Shown: positions 11,791 through 23,478, counted from the first letter of the stretch. The stretch: DNA of 62,000 bases from Glandiceps talaboti (GCF_964340395.1 NC_135550.1:17634484-17696483), one strand, 5' to 3'. The notes: generated from the letters alone by a model not told the origin. Numbers and translations: made by a program.

Positions 11791-11981
11791 GTCAGTATCT
11801 TCTGGGAGAGCTTCTTCTAGGCTGGCATCAGTCAGCGTCTTCTGGGAGAGTTTCTTCTAGGCTGGCACCAGTCAGTGTCTTCTGGGAGAGTTTCTTCTAG
11901 GCTGGCATCAGTCAGTGTCTTCTGGGAGAGTTTCTTCTAGGCTGGCATCAGTCAGCGTCTTCTTGGGAGAGCTTCTTCGAG
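11791..11981 (-). repeat. 40-bp tandem repeat in the retrotransposon leader
   Basis: Four full 40-bp units (starting 11791, 11831, 11871, 11911) and one partial unit lie between the primer binding site and the start codon. Each contains TCTTCTGGGAGAGTTTCTTC (plus-strand reading) and differs from the others by only one to three bases. It sits in the 5' untranslated leader, where packaging, translation or insulator/enhancer functions are found in other retroelements. No function can be read from the sequence. Confidence 0.9.
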
Positions 11982-12008
11982 GTGACCTTTGAACTTCTCA
12001 GCTTCCAG

Positions 12009-12027
12009 GATCCCGGGTTTCGGCACC
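12009..12027 (-). other. primer binding site matching tRNA-Phe
   Basis: Plus-strand GATCCCGGGTTTCGGCACC is, as I recall it, the 3' end of eukaryotic tRNA-Phe (acceptor stem partner GCCGAAA). In the element's sense this is the complement, as a primer binding site should be. It lies three bases (TAA) inside the 5' LTR boundary, and the base opposite the tRNA's terminal A is not T. Confidence 0.75.
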
Positions 12028-12030
12028 TTA

Positions 12031-12423
12031 TGTGGTCACGCACATTCAGACATCACTCCACAGTTAGAACCATCCTTTACACAACAACGCTGGGGTTATA
12101 CTGAAGTGTGTATTTAATCGTATGAAGGAAGGAAAAACTCTACTTGAAGTTACATCTCAACATATAAATATAAGGTGTGCACAAACTGTATGTGCAGTTA
12201 CTAGGAGTTCAGTGTCTTTGTTTGCTGATACTGTTCAAATATCCAAAAATATATATATAATAGTCTATTCCAAGTTACAGTAATATATAACAAATATGAA
12301 ATAATATGAAAGTGTCTAAATCAATCAATCGATCGCGATGAATTTGCTGTAATTTAGTAATTGAATATATAATCAGTTTGATTTGCATACTTTAGGAATT
12401 AACATAATTGGCTCATCGCGACA
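12031..12423 (-). repeat. 5' LTR of the BEL/Pao element
   Basis: This is the promoter-bearing LTR in the element's orientation. It is 393 bp, TG...CA, and visually identical to the 5579-5971 copy. Confidence 0.95.
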
Positions 12424-12960
12424 ATGACCACGCCCTTAGCAACAACCAAATGGCAGTATATTTTGGTTAAATAACAACATCATCTGGTAGGCAAGTGAGT
12501 AAACATTCAAAAAAATGTATGCAAATACCCTAGCAACCATGACCACGCCCACAGCAACAGCCAAACGGTGGTTTATTTCACAAAGATAACAACAGGAATA
12601 GGAAGACAAATTAATAAACATTCAAAAAATGTATGCAAATGTTCCTAGCAACAGGACTACGCCCATAGCAACAGCCAAATGATCACACATATATTGCGAA
12701 GATAGCAACAGGGATTTATACACAATTGAATAAACATTCAAAAAATGTATTTAAATATGCCTAGCAGCAAGACCAAATGATCACGTATATTGCAAAGATA
12801 ATATCAGGAATTCATACACAAGTGAACAAAAACATACACAAATGTATACAAATATATCTAACAACATGACCTCGCCCATAGCAACCAGCCAAATGGTAGC
12901 ATATATTGTAAAGATAGCAACATGGTTGGATAGGCAACTGGATAGTCATTCACAGCAAAT
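12424..12960. repeat. 115-bp tandem repeat inside the TIR element
   Basis: About five diverged units of about 115 bp share CTAGCAACCATGACCACGCC, then CATAGCAACAGCCAAATG, then AAACATTCAAAAAATGTATG. The retrotransposon inserted in the first of these. Related units occur at 26036-26330. Confidence 0.8.
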
Positions 12961-13041
12961 GAACACTTATCGGTGCATTGGACTATCATATGGATAAACA
13001 TTTTTAAAAACTACAGTTGTGCTACAATGCCATTGGCAGTA

Positions 13042-13286
13042 TTTTTTTATGATTTGCTATGTTATATTTCATGTATTTTATGTTGGTATTGAGATATTTA
13101 GGGCTAATTGTTTAACCATGTTTTATTTTAGGTATTCTATGATTTGCTATGTTATATTTCTTGAGTATTTTATGGTTTGCCATGTGTTATATTTCAGTTA
13201 TTTTATGATTTGCTATGTTATATTTCATGTATTTTATGTTGGTATTGCGATATTTAGCATTAATTGTTTTCCATGTTTTATTTCAG
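13042..13286 (+). repeat. continuation of the splice-acceptor-like minisatellite
   Basis: Further, more diverged copies of the 4230-4872 unit run directly into the Dispatched exon. Copies of TATTTCA(T/G)GTATTTTATG and of TGTTGGTATTGAGATATTTA lie here. The last acceptor, TTTCAG at 13281-13286, is the one followed by real coding sequence. Confidence 0.85.
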
Positions 13287-13410
13287 GTATTCTATGTTGA
13301 TATCAAGATATCCATGGATCATTATTCTCATCACCCCAGTGGTTGTGGTTGCAGCGTGTCTTGTTACCTTTATGCTATACGATCTACCGGATTTCTCTGA
13401 CCCCATCGCG
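13287..13410 (+). CDS. DISP1: Dispatched, exon with transmembrane helix 1
   Basis: A 124-bp exon bounded by TTTCAG and GCG|GTAAGT. It enters with one base of a split codon and leaves at a codon boundary. It encodes a short N-terminal stretch (YSMLISRYPW), a hydrophobic helix (IIILITPVVVVAACLVTFML) and LPDFSDPIA. LPDFSDP directly before GFEPRGTEI of the next exon is the signature just after TM1 in Dispatched proteins. The poorly conserved cytoplasmic N-terminus (roughly 150-200 residues in vertebrates) must come from exons to the left that I could not identify. Confidence 0.93.
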
Positions 13411-13560
13411 GTAAGTATGATGTCATCAACACAGTATGAGAGTATGCTTTTACACATCAGTCGTATCAATCTCAGCATATTCACAGTAGAAATGTGATAG
13501 CTACATCAAAGATATTTCAAAGTGTCCAAAATACAAGTATGTTAAAGGGAAATTATTTAT

Positions 13561-13695
13561 ACATTTACATGTAGATTCACTCTCTCCCTCGTCTCTCACT
13601 ATCCTTCTGTCTGTCTCTCCTTTTCTTTATCTAGCTGTCTCTCACTGTCTATTTCTGACTATGTCTCTGTCTCTGTCTCGCTGTCTGTCAAAGTC

Positions 13696-13736
<41 letters not shown>

Positions 13737-13806
13737 GTCTCTGTCTGTCTGTCTCTACATGTATCTCTGTCTCTCTCACTCTCACTCTGTTTCTCTCTCA
13801 CACACA

Positions 13807-13858
<52 letters not shown>
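13561..13858. repeat. CTGT / CT microsatellite cluster
   Basis: Pyrimidine-rich TCTG/CTGT repeats pass into a pure (CT)n tract (about 13809-13857). It lies 150 bp after the Dispatched donor. On the + strand it resembles a long polypyrimidine tract. Confidence 0.9.
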
Positions 13859-13862
<4 letters not shown>

Positions 13863-14314
13863 CTTATTCACAAGATGAATTCTCTTGAAATGAACAATGG
13901 TACAAATAATGATGTCTGCAAGTGACAGAATCATTTAATTTTAACAAAAGTTGAAATAAAATCTGCAAAGTGAATATATATGGTAAACAAGATCTGTCAA
14001 GTCCTTCCATAAATGTGTTCTTTTCAACAGAGCTTGATCAATACATGTATAAATATAAATGTAGGTTTGGTTGATGGGTATATTGTAAGGAGAGAAATGA
14101 TTACAATAAATGTCAGGTGGCATATTAAAAAGAATCAAGTCTCCGTCCAGTTGAAAGCTGTTTGTATGAGTCCATGCTACCCTACTGTGATTGGTGACAT
14201 TGGTTATATTAAATCCCTAGCAGAACAACAACCCTTAGTCTCAACTCTATTGCATCAGCTCTTAATGCAGTGACACTTTGATTAAAATGAAGGTTGACGT
14301 TGCCTTTGATATGA

Positions 14315-14643
14315 CACTGGTAATCCAGCCTTCGGTTTACTCAGAATTCGAAGGATGCAAACTAAATCTACTGTTCTTCAATCTGGTAGATTACACAAGT
14401 GAGTAATAGCGATTCCTCTGTTGTGCGATTGTAATCATCCTGTGATCAACATAATGTAAACATTGGAAGTCCCAAAACAGCACTGCAAGTTCATGTAATT
14501 CTTAATAAACTAGTTTTCAGAGACACCTCCCTACTGAAACCAATGTCCATTCAATAGCTTATCACTGTTGTATCAACATGGTACAACAATAGTTTTAGTT
14601 TGTGTCTATCTTAGAAAACCGAAGGCTCAATTATTTATACCAG
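14315..14643. mobile_element. possible degenerate TIR element
   Basis: Imperfect inverted ends: ACTGGTAATCCAGCCTTCGGTTT at the left against AAACCGAAGGCTCAATTATTTATACCAGG at the right, with weaker complementarity continuing inward (AAACTAAATCTACTGTT against AACAATAGTTTTAGTTT). There is no coding content and the arms are diverged. Confidence 0.4.
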
Positions 14644-15457
14644 GATAATATTTTGGTTTCTTTCATTTCTAGTCAACTTCCTTTTAGTATCTTAACCAGT
14701 CAATGCACTGGTCATTGCGGGTGAAGTTCATTGCAATTTCTAAAAAGAAGGGTAGTTTTTTTAGATAAATTTAAGTTAAAGTGCACATCTGTCTAAATTA
14801 AAAACAAAGTTTAACATTAATCCAAAGTCAATTTCTGTATTTAGAAATTGTAGGATTAACCAACTTGCATTCCATCTCAAGAGGAGTGAAACATTTCCAA
14901 CTGCAAAAAGGTTAATTTGCTGGTTTGAATCGCCATTATCTAATTGATTTGTGTATAAGCACTGTGACATTTGTCACTGTAATACTACTACAGTTATTAA
15001 TTCTTGTTCTTGTCATACTGCTAAAGGAGTACTGATTTGTAGTGTGGGTTAACTGCAAGACTATGGTTTACTCACTTTTACTCAAAGGAAGCAGGTTGGA
15101 TAGAAAGGCAATCAAACATGTAATTGGAAATAGTTACGACAGGAAGTTGAATTTCCATGTAAAATGTGTGACACAATGTACTACTCAGTCCACAGACAGG
15201 GCCACTCATGTTCATTTCTTTGTATCTCACAAATCTGTCATGAATTTTTAGGACTTGATGTTAATGCAGTGAATTGGTCAGACCGTGAGTGGTACATTCA
15301 GGTTTTATGATGTATGAAAAAGTGTTAGATTGTAATTTTATACACATGGTTATTCCAATACTGTATGAAATTTTAATGCAAGAGAGGATATTGCGCAAAC
15401 CGTTACTTAAATTTCCTGTTCTTTTGTCCAATGTGATGTATCAGTTACAACCATAAA

Positions 15458-15502
15458 ACATATACCACTTTCATTGATATGGATAAATGAAAGTGATATC
15501 TA
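15458..15502. other. small hairpin
   Basis: CCACTTTCATTGAT and ATAAATGAAAGTGATA face each other across a few bases. It is isolated, and nothing else links it to an RNA gene. Confidence 0.35.
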
Positions 15503-16189
15503 CAAACAATGAAGAACAATCCGCAATACAGGAAACCCTAGTATCCTGTATAGAGAGAAATTTTAAATCTGAATACAAGAGCTTGCAATGTTTTTGCTTT
15601 TACTAAGGTTGGGCAACCCAACAGAAAGGGGTAAAAATAGCAGTGTTTCCCCCATAGAGTCTATGGTAATTTTGTTTGGGAACCCAGGTAAAAATGATAT
15701 GGGAACCCCCTGTAGATTTTACCTACTCACCACCCTTCGCAAAAACACTGACATGATTCGATATCGTATATATATATATATATATATATAAAAAGGTATA
15801 TGTAGATTGTTCATAATATAGAATTATATTACATTGCTCACAGAAAATCCAAATAAGATGAGGTCACATCTCATATGATATGGGGTAAATTCCAGAAAAT
15901 TGACATGTGGTGATATTGAACCAAAAAGAAATATTGAATACAGAAATAAGTATGAGCCTGACTGTGTACTTATGATCTATTAACTAGTATCCTTGTCTGG
16001 AAATTAGACACCCTGTTATAGGTTTATACAGCTATTATGCTCATGCTTTTTACTTGTAGCTCCAAAAGGCACTCAAAAGAGGTAATACTGAATACATTGT
16101 CTTATTTGAGATTTCTAAAATTCTAGACAATTCTATACCATTGTCATGAGTCCTGTTTCTAGATTATAAAATTGGTGATTTGAATCGTG

Positions 16190-17045
16190 ATCAAAGTCAA
16201 AGCCTCACTTTCAAATTTAAGTCAAGAGCCAATCAAGAGCCTTGCTTTCAGATGTTTAACAGCCCCACTCTCAATAAAGGTAAAAAGCCTTACTCCAAAT
16301 TAAAAGTGTACCTTTCAAATCGAAGAAAAAATCTTTACTTTCAAATCTTTCAAAAGCATTACTATCAAATCAAAGTTAAAGAGATATTTTTTTTCTTCAA
16401 ATCATTAAGCCAGATTTCATACTTTCAAATCAAAGTTGATATACATTCAAATCAAATCAAATCAAATCAAATCAAATCAAATCAAATGTCAAAATCATAA
16501 ATTTCAAATCACAGTCAAAAGCCTTATTTCAAATCAAAGTTGATTGCCTTACTTCAAATAATAGTTACAAAAAGTCAAAGTAAACCTTACTTTATAAACC
16601 TTACTTTCAAATCAAATTTTAACTTTCAAATCAAAGTTGAAAGCTTTACTTTCAAATCAAATTCAAATGCTTTACTTTCAAATCAAATTCTAAATTTTAA
16701 CTTTAAAATCAAAGTTTAAAGCTTTACTTTCAAATCAAATTCTTTGTAATTAAAGTTTAAAGCTTTATTTTCAAAACAAATTCAAAATTCTAACTTTCTA
16801 ATTTAAAGTTTAAAGCTTTACTTTCAAATCAAATTCAAATTTCTAACTTTCTAATTCAAAGTTTAAAGCTTTACTTTCAAATCAAATTCAAATTTCTAAC
16901 GTTCTAATTCAAAGTTTAAAGCTTTACTTTCAAATCAAATTCAAATTTCTAATGTTCTAATTCAAAGTTTAAAGCTTTACTTTCAAATCAAATTCAAAAT
17001 TCTAACTTTCTAATTCAAAGTTTAAAGCTTTACTTTCAAATAGCA
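16190..17045. repeat. TTTCAAATC-rich repeats and 53-bp array
   Basis: A region dominated by CTTTCAAATC. A pure AAATC pentamer run lies at about 16440-16490. Regular units of about 53 bp follow from about 16690 (AAAGTTTAAAGCTTTACTTTC, then CAAATTCAAATTTCTAAC). Confidence 0.85.
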
Positions 17046-17611
17046 GTCAGAAGCTTTAATAAGACTTCTCATCTACATTTCTTGTTACTTGTAAGACCAG
17101 GAAGTGAAAAGCATTCCTTCACTGTTGATCTGTTGATATACAGTGACAGATGAGTGTTTGTTTTGTTTCTGAATAGGACATATGCAAGTGAACAAATGTG
17201 AACATGTGGCTAAAAGGGTAAAAGAGTTCAATATTATAGTGGAATGTTAATTGTTTTCTGGTTTGAAAATGTATTATTTCCCCTGTGGTTGTGTTATGGT
17301 GTACCATAGCCTGCTTTATTAGCATATAAAACATACAAAGATTGTTGCAGGTACACGTACACATGCATGGTTTCAATATTGCATTTTTTGTGTAAAGTGA
17401 GTAAGGCTGTTGTGAAACTAGTGCAGGATAAAACTGCCTGAAATACACATACCTGTACAAATTCACATTGGTGTAAAAAGATCCAAGAAAACAATGTGTA
17501 TATTATAGCACATATGTCATTACAGCAGGAGTACCCCCCCCCCCCCCCCCCCCCCCCCCGTGTGTGTGATTGAGACGCAGTTGAGTGATAAGGTGTCTGT
17601 AGAACCTTTTT
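17046..17611. other. non-coding with poly-C tract
   Basis: The only distinct item is a run of about 34 C residues at 17526-17559. The rest is unremarkable. Confidence 0.6.
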
Positions 17612-17656
17612 TAGCACAACTGAATTGAGGTTCGGTGTGCTAGAGGCATCAAGTTT

Positions 17657-17709
<53 letters not shown>

Positions 17710-18052
17710 TTGAACAACTTAAAGTGAGAAACCACTGGATTGATTGATTTCAAATTTGGAAGGGATATTGTTTATGGTATGTAGATGAAACATTGTTCAA
17801 AAGAAAGTGATCCAATCAGTTGTTATCAAGTTACATCCAAAAAGAGTGACTTTCTGTCAAAATAGGTTGTCTTGTACAATGGAGGTCTATGACATATGGT
17901 TATATAATGTTACATAATCACTTGGTTAAAGTCCATGGGATGTTCCATTATCCTGTACGGGTATTTTCATGCTTGAGGTGAGTTTCTCTCACTGCATGTG
18001 TACATGTTTGTCAGACATCGGATTTCAGTTGTGCACAATGCCATTGGCAGTA
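17612..18052. mobile_element. dispersed TIR element, copy B
   Basis: Starts TAGCACAACTGAATTGAGGT and ends CACAATGCCATTGGCAGTA. The (TG)n tract at 17659-17707 sits at the same relative position as in copies A, C and D. It is followed by the shared 'AACTTAAAGTGAGAAACCACTGG' block. About 440 bp, no transposase. Confidence 0.7.
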
Positions 18053-19016
18053 TTTTTTATTTGGTCACTAGCTGAAAGTTTAGATTGCTATATGTATTAT
18101 ATTGTGTGACAACACATACATGTAGTTTACATTCTTGTAAACCTTGTGAACTACTGTTGCTACAAAACAGCATTGATGTGACACTGTCAGGTGGAATTTC
18201 TAAAAAATATAAAGATAAACACATTGGTTAGGAAATCATCCTTTATTTGGAATGAATGAAATTAATTTTCAGAAGAATATGATTTTATGAAAACAAATAC
18301 CATAAAGTTACAGCCTGACTGTGTGTGTGTCTCTTTATGAATTGTATAAAGAAGTGAACAAGTGAATGTTACACCACACACATCAATGAATTTGTTCATC
18401 TATTCTTTAAGACAGTGCTGAACAATGTACACTCTGATTAATGCAATTTACAATTACATTTTCAAGAGAATTTCCAGTAATTTTCCCCTGCTACATCATC
18501 AGAGAATTGTTGATTGCAAGTCATCTTTCTTGATGTGTCTTCTCAAGAAAATTATTCTAAAGTCAGAGGTCTTATTCACATTTCACCGTCTTTTGATTAC
18601 TGTTGTGGAAGGGTATATGTAATTACAGGCGCCAAGAAAGAGAGAGAGAAAGGAAGAGACACCTGAGGCAAAGTCAAGAATCTAGACTTGTATGGATTCG
18701 CTTGATTACAAGTTTTCTTACAGTTTATCACATCTACATGTAGATCTGATGACAAAACAAGGTATACTGTAGTTCTTATCACGACTACTGATGAACCAAA
18801 GAAATTATTCACAAGATGGTCAAATGCTTGTATTTCGTTTGCACTCAGGAATAAATGAAAATAAAGCCTTCTCTGCCAAGGAGAAAATGAAAATAGAGTC
18901 TTCTACTCTCAGGAGAAACTCAAGACTGTGTATTGACAGAACAAAACTCTATTATTTCAAATTGTAGGATTATTGTAATACCAGGAAGCAAAATTTGTAC
19001 CTTGCCAATCTTGCCA

Positions 19017-19200
19017 TCACCACCCCCCACCCCCCACCCCCAACCCACCCATCTAAATCTTGAATGAAGTTAAGCATGTTATGGACTGCAATATTAATAG
19101 TATGTTATGTATATCAATTTTTGAAAATTGACAAACTCTTCACCCACCTTGCCACCACCCCACCCTATCTAGATCTTGAATGAAGTTAAGTTATAGACTG
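19017..19200. repeat. short direct duplication
   Basis: Two copies, about 120-130 bp apart, of 'CTTGCCA(T/C)CACC...CCC' plus TCTTGAATGAAGTTAAG and ACTGCAATA. Confidence 0.6.
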
Positions 19201-19671
19201 CAATACTTATGTCAAGAAAATATAAATGAAAAAAATTGACAAAATGTTGATGATGTTCGTTCATGTTTCCTCATCCAACACTTGCCACTTGGTATTAAAG
19301 TACTTTGAAAATGTCGAGTGAAAAATAAAGATTGTAATGTTTCTTAAAAGTAACACAAGGTAAAAGTAGCTTTAAAACATCAAGTGAAGAAAAAATTAAT
19401 AAAAAGATGATTTTAACATATCTTAAACTTTCTTAAAGTCACTCAGGTTGAGTTTACTGTTACAGGTTCTTTGTACTCAAGTGGGTTTCAAATATTAGTT
19501 AGATAAACAATTATTGAATGAGGGATTATAAAGTTAACATGCCCTTTATGGCATAATAATGGTTACTTCAACTATTTACTATATACATATACTATATTAT
19601 GTAAGTCATCAAATCATTAGACATTAGGCCTAAACCCAGCTGTGAGTTCTGCCAATATCAAGTCATGGTGG

Positions 19672-19983
19672 AGCCTAGAATACTGGCGATTGGGGATTTG
19701 GAATTTTGTTTTTCCTTCTTGCCTAGCCAGATGCCATTGATTCTCTCCTTTAGTGAAGTTAGCGACCTGAAACCAGGCAAAAGTATTGAATATGCACACA
19801 ACATTATCAGAACCCTATCCCCCATATACACATACTGGTAAATAGTGTATCAATCTTAGGCGAGAAGGGCAAACACAATGTTAGTGGAACCATATCCCTC
19901 CTATATATACACATAAACAGAGCATCGATCTTAGGTGAGAAGGGAAAAAAAAATTCAAATCCCCATCGCCTGGATTCTAGGCT
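19672..19983. mobile_element. MITE-like element with 55-bp terminal inverted repeats
   Basis: The left arm AGCCTAGAATACTGGCGATT... (19672-19727) pairs with the right arm at 19928-19983 (complement AGCCTAGAATCCAGGCGATG...) over about 55 bp with few mismatches. The interior holds a 65-bp direct repeat (CTTAGGCGAGAAGGGCAAAC and CTTAGGTGAGAAGGGAAAAA). No coding sequence. Total about 312 bp. Confidence 0.75.
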
Positions 19984-21237
19984 AGTCACGTTGACGTATG
20001 TTTTAATATTAAAGTAGAATACAGCAAAAAGACTTTAGTACGCAGCCAAAGTGACCCTTAAATAAAACCTGTACACTCAGCTTACGCCCATTAAAGTAAC
20101 ACTTTATACATAGTGAAAAACACTTTGAAAATATGAAGTGAGGAAAAATTAATAAAATGATGAGAGTTTTCAGGTTTCTTTCAAAATAAAGGGAATATAT
20201 AAATAATATGTCACAGTAATTTGGGTTAAGGAAAACTCCCTGCTGTCTGACGCATGCAACTAAAGTACTGCTGTAATAGCTAAGATTGATTCCTGCAGTG
20301 GTACATTTGTCAAATAGGAAATGAAAAAACAGCCAGTGGCATTTCATTATTTCATTAGAATAGAAACGATATTTGAAGCACTAACACCAAAGCTGGCAAT
20401 TTGATAAAAATATGATTTACTACCGTATAATTTCATTCCTAATTCATTTATTTAGTTGGATTATCAATTTTTCTATCTTTTGAATAATCATCTATGAGGT
20501 GAACTGTGCAGTATGTTTGGGATATCTTGTTAAAAGTATAATTGATATTTAGTTTAGTTGACACATCATCTATGCTCTCACAATTCAGTGGCATTTCTTG
20601 GTTTATTTTAAATATAACGAGACAACATTATCTGTTAGAATATTTGTAATGTATTTTTTCTCTGGCCGAAACATAGAATGCCCAAATACCAAAATACATA
20701 GCTTGTATTGAGAACAGCATTTATCATGTACAGTGTATGTATTGATTGCTACACTGGAAATTTATGGATGTTAAACCTGTCTTAGTTTATAGGAGGTTTG
20801 TCAGTTTCACTGTATCATGTAGTTCAGATTCAACATTATACACCACCAATGTACCATGATGTCATTTTCACACACCGATCTAAAAGGTCTGACGATACTG
20901 TTCTATCAACCAGATTTGTCTTGGTTTAAAATGAAACCCATAGTCATAAACCAAAAATCACAGACAAGCCATCTAATTTATGGAGTTTTAATATTGCCAT
21001 AGGAACCCCTCTTAGACATAAGAAAATGATATAATTGGCATACTGCTTTTACAGTTATTAAATTTTATGACTTAGGAAAGATTCATCTTTCTATTCAGAT
21101 AAATTTGATTGCATATCATAAACCATTTTGATTTGTAGGCATGATTCAGTAAAGCGGGAAAAATTATTATTTCATATGTACATTATAAATTGATTCAAGT
21201 TTTATAGAAATAACTATATTAAAATATGTCACAAGGA

Positions 21238-21389
<152 letters not shown>

Positions 21390-22109
21390 TGGGGGGGGGG
21401 GTGCAATAAAATAGCTAGAGGTAACTCCATCTTCATATGACACCAGGATTGGGTTACACCATAGCTTTGGTTTTCAATTTATCTTCATACTTGAATTACA
21501 AAATATCTATGTATCATAAGAAAATTGTATATTTACATATTGATTATAGAATTACAATTTTACTCTATACTGTATATTTGTAATTGTTATTAGAGGATAT
21601 AAAAATGCATTCTGACTGTCTTTTTAATAACGAATTACTTTTGTATTGAGTTTAGAGTAAAATGTATTGACACTGGGCATACTGTTTACTCTGTCAATAT
21701 AGATATGTTACACAGCTGTTGAAATTGATATTCTGTTAACCAATGCAACCTATACAGGCTGTGTTAATGTTCACTCCACAACACTGGTCGGTCAAGCGTA
21801 TCACCTTCATTTGGGTTTGAGCATTTGAAAGCAAAGAGCTATTTACTTATTTTGATGTGACAAAAAACATGCCGTTTAAAATATTACCAAAAAAACTTAG
21901 GTAAAGTTAAAATGTATGTATTAAAAACAGGTACATGTATGTAAAAGTGGCAACATTACCCTCAGTCTGTGAGATAAATATAACATAGTATGATGGAATA
22001 ATTTCATTGCAATTTTACAAACAAGTATATACTGTATAATTTTTATTATTATGCTCTTTGATCTTGACCTTTGCCTTCAAGGTCAATTAGCAAATTTCTA
22101 TAAATAGAT

Positions 22110-22832
22110 TTCAGACACAATGAACAGCAAGTTAGTGGTTGTCAGCCAATTATAGGACCAGATTTACATAAGGTACCAATGAACAGCAAGTTAGCATGTA
22201 GTGTTTGGTTGCCAGCCAAATGTAGGACCAGATTTACATAAGGTACCAATGAACACCAAGTTAGCATGTAGTGTTTGGTTGCCAGCCAATTAGAGGACCT
22301 GATTTACATAAGGTACCAATGAACAGCAAGTTAGCATGTAGTGTTTGGTTGCCAGCCAAATGTAGGACCAGATTTACATAAGGTACCAATGAACAGTCAG
22401 TTAGCATGTAGTGTTTGGTTGCCAGCCAAATGTAGGACCAGATTTACATAAGGTACCAATGAACAGCAAGTTAGCATGTAGTGTTTGGTTGCTAGCCAAT
22501 TATAGGACCAGATTTACATAAGGTACAATGAACAACAAGTTAGCATGTACATGTAGTGTTTGGTTGCCAGCCAATTGTAGGACCAGATTTACATAAGGTA
22601 CCAATGAACACCAGGTTAGCATGTAGTGTTTGGTTGCCAGCCAAATATAGGACCAGATTTACATACAAATGTAAGGTACCAATGAACAGCAAGTTAGCAT
22701 GTAGTGTTTGGTTGCCAGCCAATTATAACCAGATTTACATAAGGTACCAATGAACAGCAAGTTAGCATGTAGTGTTTGGTTGCCAGCCAATTATAGGACC
22801 AGATTTACATAAGGTACCAATGAACAGCATGT
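22110..22832. repeat. 70-bp tandem array, about 10 copies
   Basis: The unit carries AGTTAGCATGTAGTGTTTGG, TTGCCAGCCAA and AGGACCAGATTTACATAAGG. Copies are more than 90% alike by eye, with one 12-bp expansion near 22550 and one near 22665. Confidence 0.95.
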
Positions 22833-23428
22833 TAATGGTGATTGCATATGTCTTCAAAACATGGCAGACTTGTTTTAATTTAAACTGTTTATTTAAAAAT
22901 GGCAAGATTTATTTTTCCTTCAAATTAAAAAGATTTGGTGGAAAGAAATGTGTGATTACGTTGACATTACATCAAGGACACTTTTCAATATGATTAAACA
23001 TCAACCAGGCTTGTATTTCTCATATTGTCATTTGTCTAACAAACAAATTAAAATATTTTCATGACCAGTGAACTGGAAAATGACTAGGATACTAATAGTT
23101 TGATTTACATACATTCATGATAGGTATGTCATTTAAAACCAGTCGAGGTATTCAATGTTTTGACTGTCTGTGAAATGGTGTGAACCTAATGTGTATAATA
23201 GTCAGATATATTTCTCTGTGACCGCGACTGTGTGTCTTATTGGATAAAACATGAAGCATTATAATAACCTTTGATGAAGAATTCAGAACAGAAAGTGTGT
23301 TGAGTGTGGATAGTCACTTGTATTTTTCATGGTGAATTATGGACAGTATGGAAAATGTATAGTACCTAAAGCACAATGTTTAGTGGCAAACAGCCACCAA
23401 AATCATTCCTTCCATCATCTACTTTCTA

Positions 23429-23430
<2 letters not shown>

Positions 23431-23471
<41 letters not shown>

Positions 23472-23478
23472 TGTAGTG

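Larger units (their letters stand above)
5579..12423 (-). mobile_element. full-length BEL/Pao LTR retrotransposon
   Basis: A 6,845-bp element lies antisense to Dispatched. Both 393-bp LTRs are present, begin TG and end CA, and I found no difference between them by eye. The 5-bp target duplication ATGAC lies at 5574-5578 and 12424-12428. Removing the element restores CTAGCAACCATGACCACGCC, a phrase found intact about 100 bp downstream (from 12530) in the host tandem repeat. In the element's sense the order is LTR, primer binding site, leader with a 40-bp tandem repeat, one long gag-pol frame, a short purine tract, LTR. Identical LTRs and an unbroken frame mean a very recent insertion. No envelope-like frame is present. 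Confidence 0.95.
4877..13041. mobile_element. dispersed TIR element with microsatellite core, copy A (interrupted by BEL/Pao)
   Basis: The left end TAGCACAACTGAAGTGAGGT and the right end CTACAATGCCATTGGCAGTA recur at four other places in the window (17612, 27381, 46332, 51243). The ends are inverted relative to each other (TAGCACAACTG against CAGTTGTGCTA). Just inside the left end is a TCTG/TG microsatellite (4925-5012), then a block on the theme 'AACTTAAAGTCAAAAACTACTGG' shared with other copies. Removing the retrotransposon leaves an element of about 1.3 kb. The flanks re-form one minisatellite unit that exists intact at about 13190-13222, which confirms the insertion boundaries to within a few bases. 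No transposase was seen, so it is probably non-autonomous. Confidence 0.75.

Noticed and set aside
6235-11860. Several 60-126-codon frames on the plus strand and in other minus frames
   Set aside because: They are shadows of the retrotransposon gag-pol frame or of its leader repeat.
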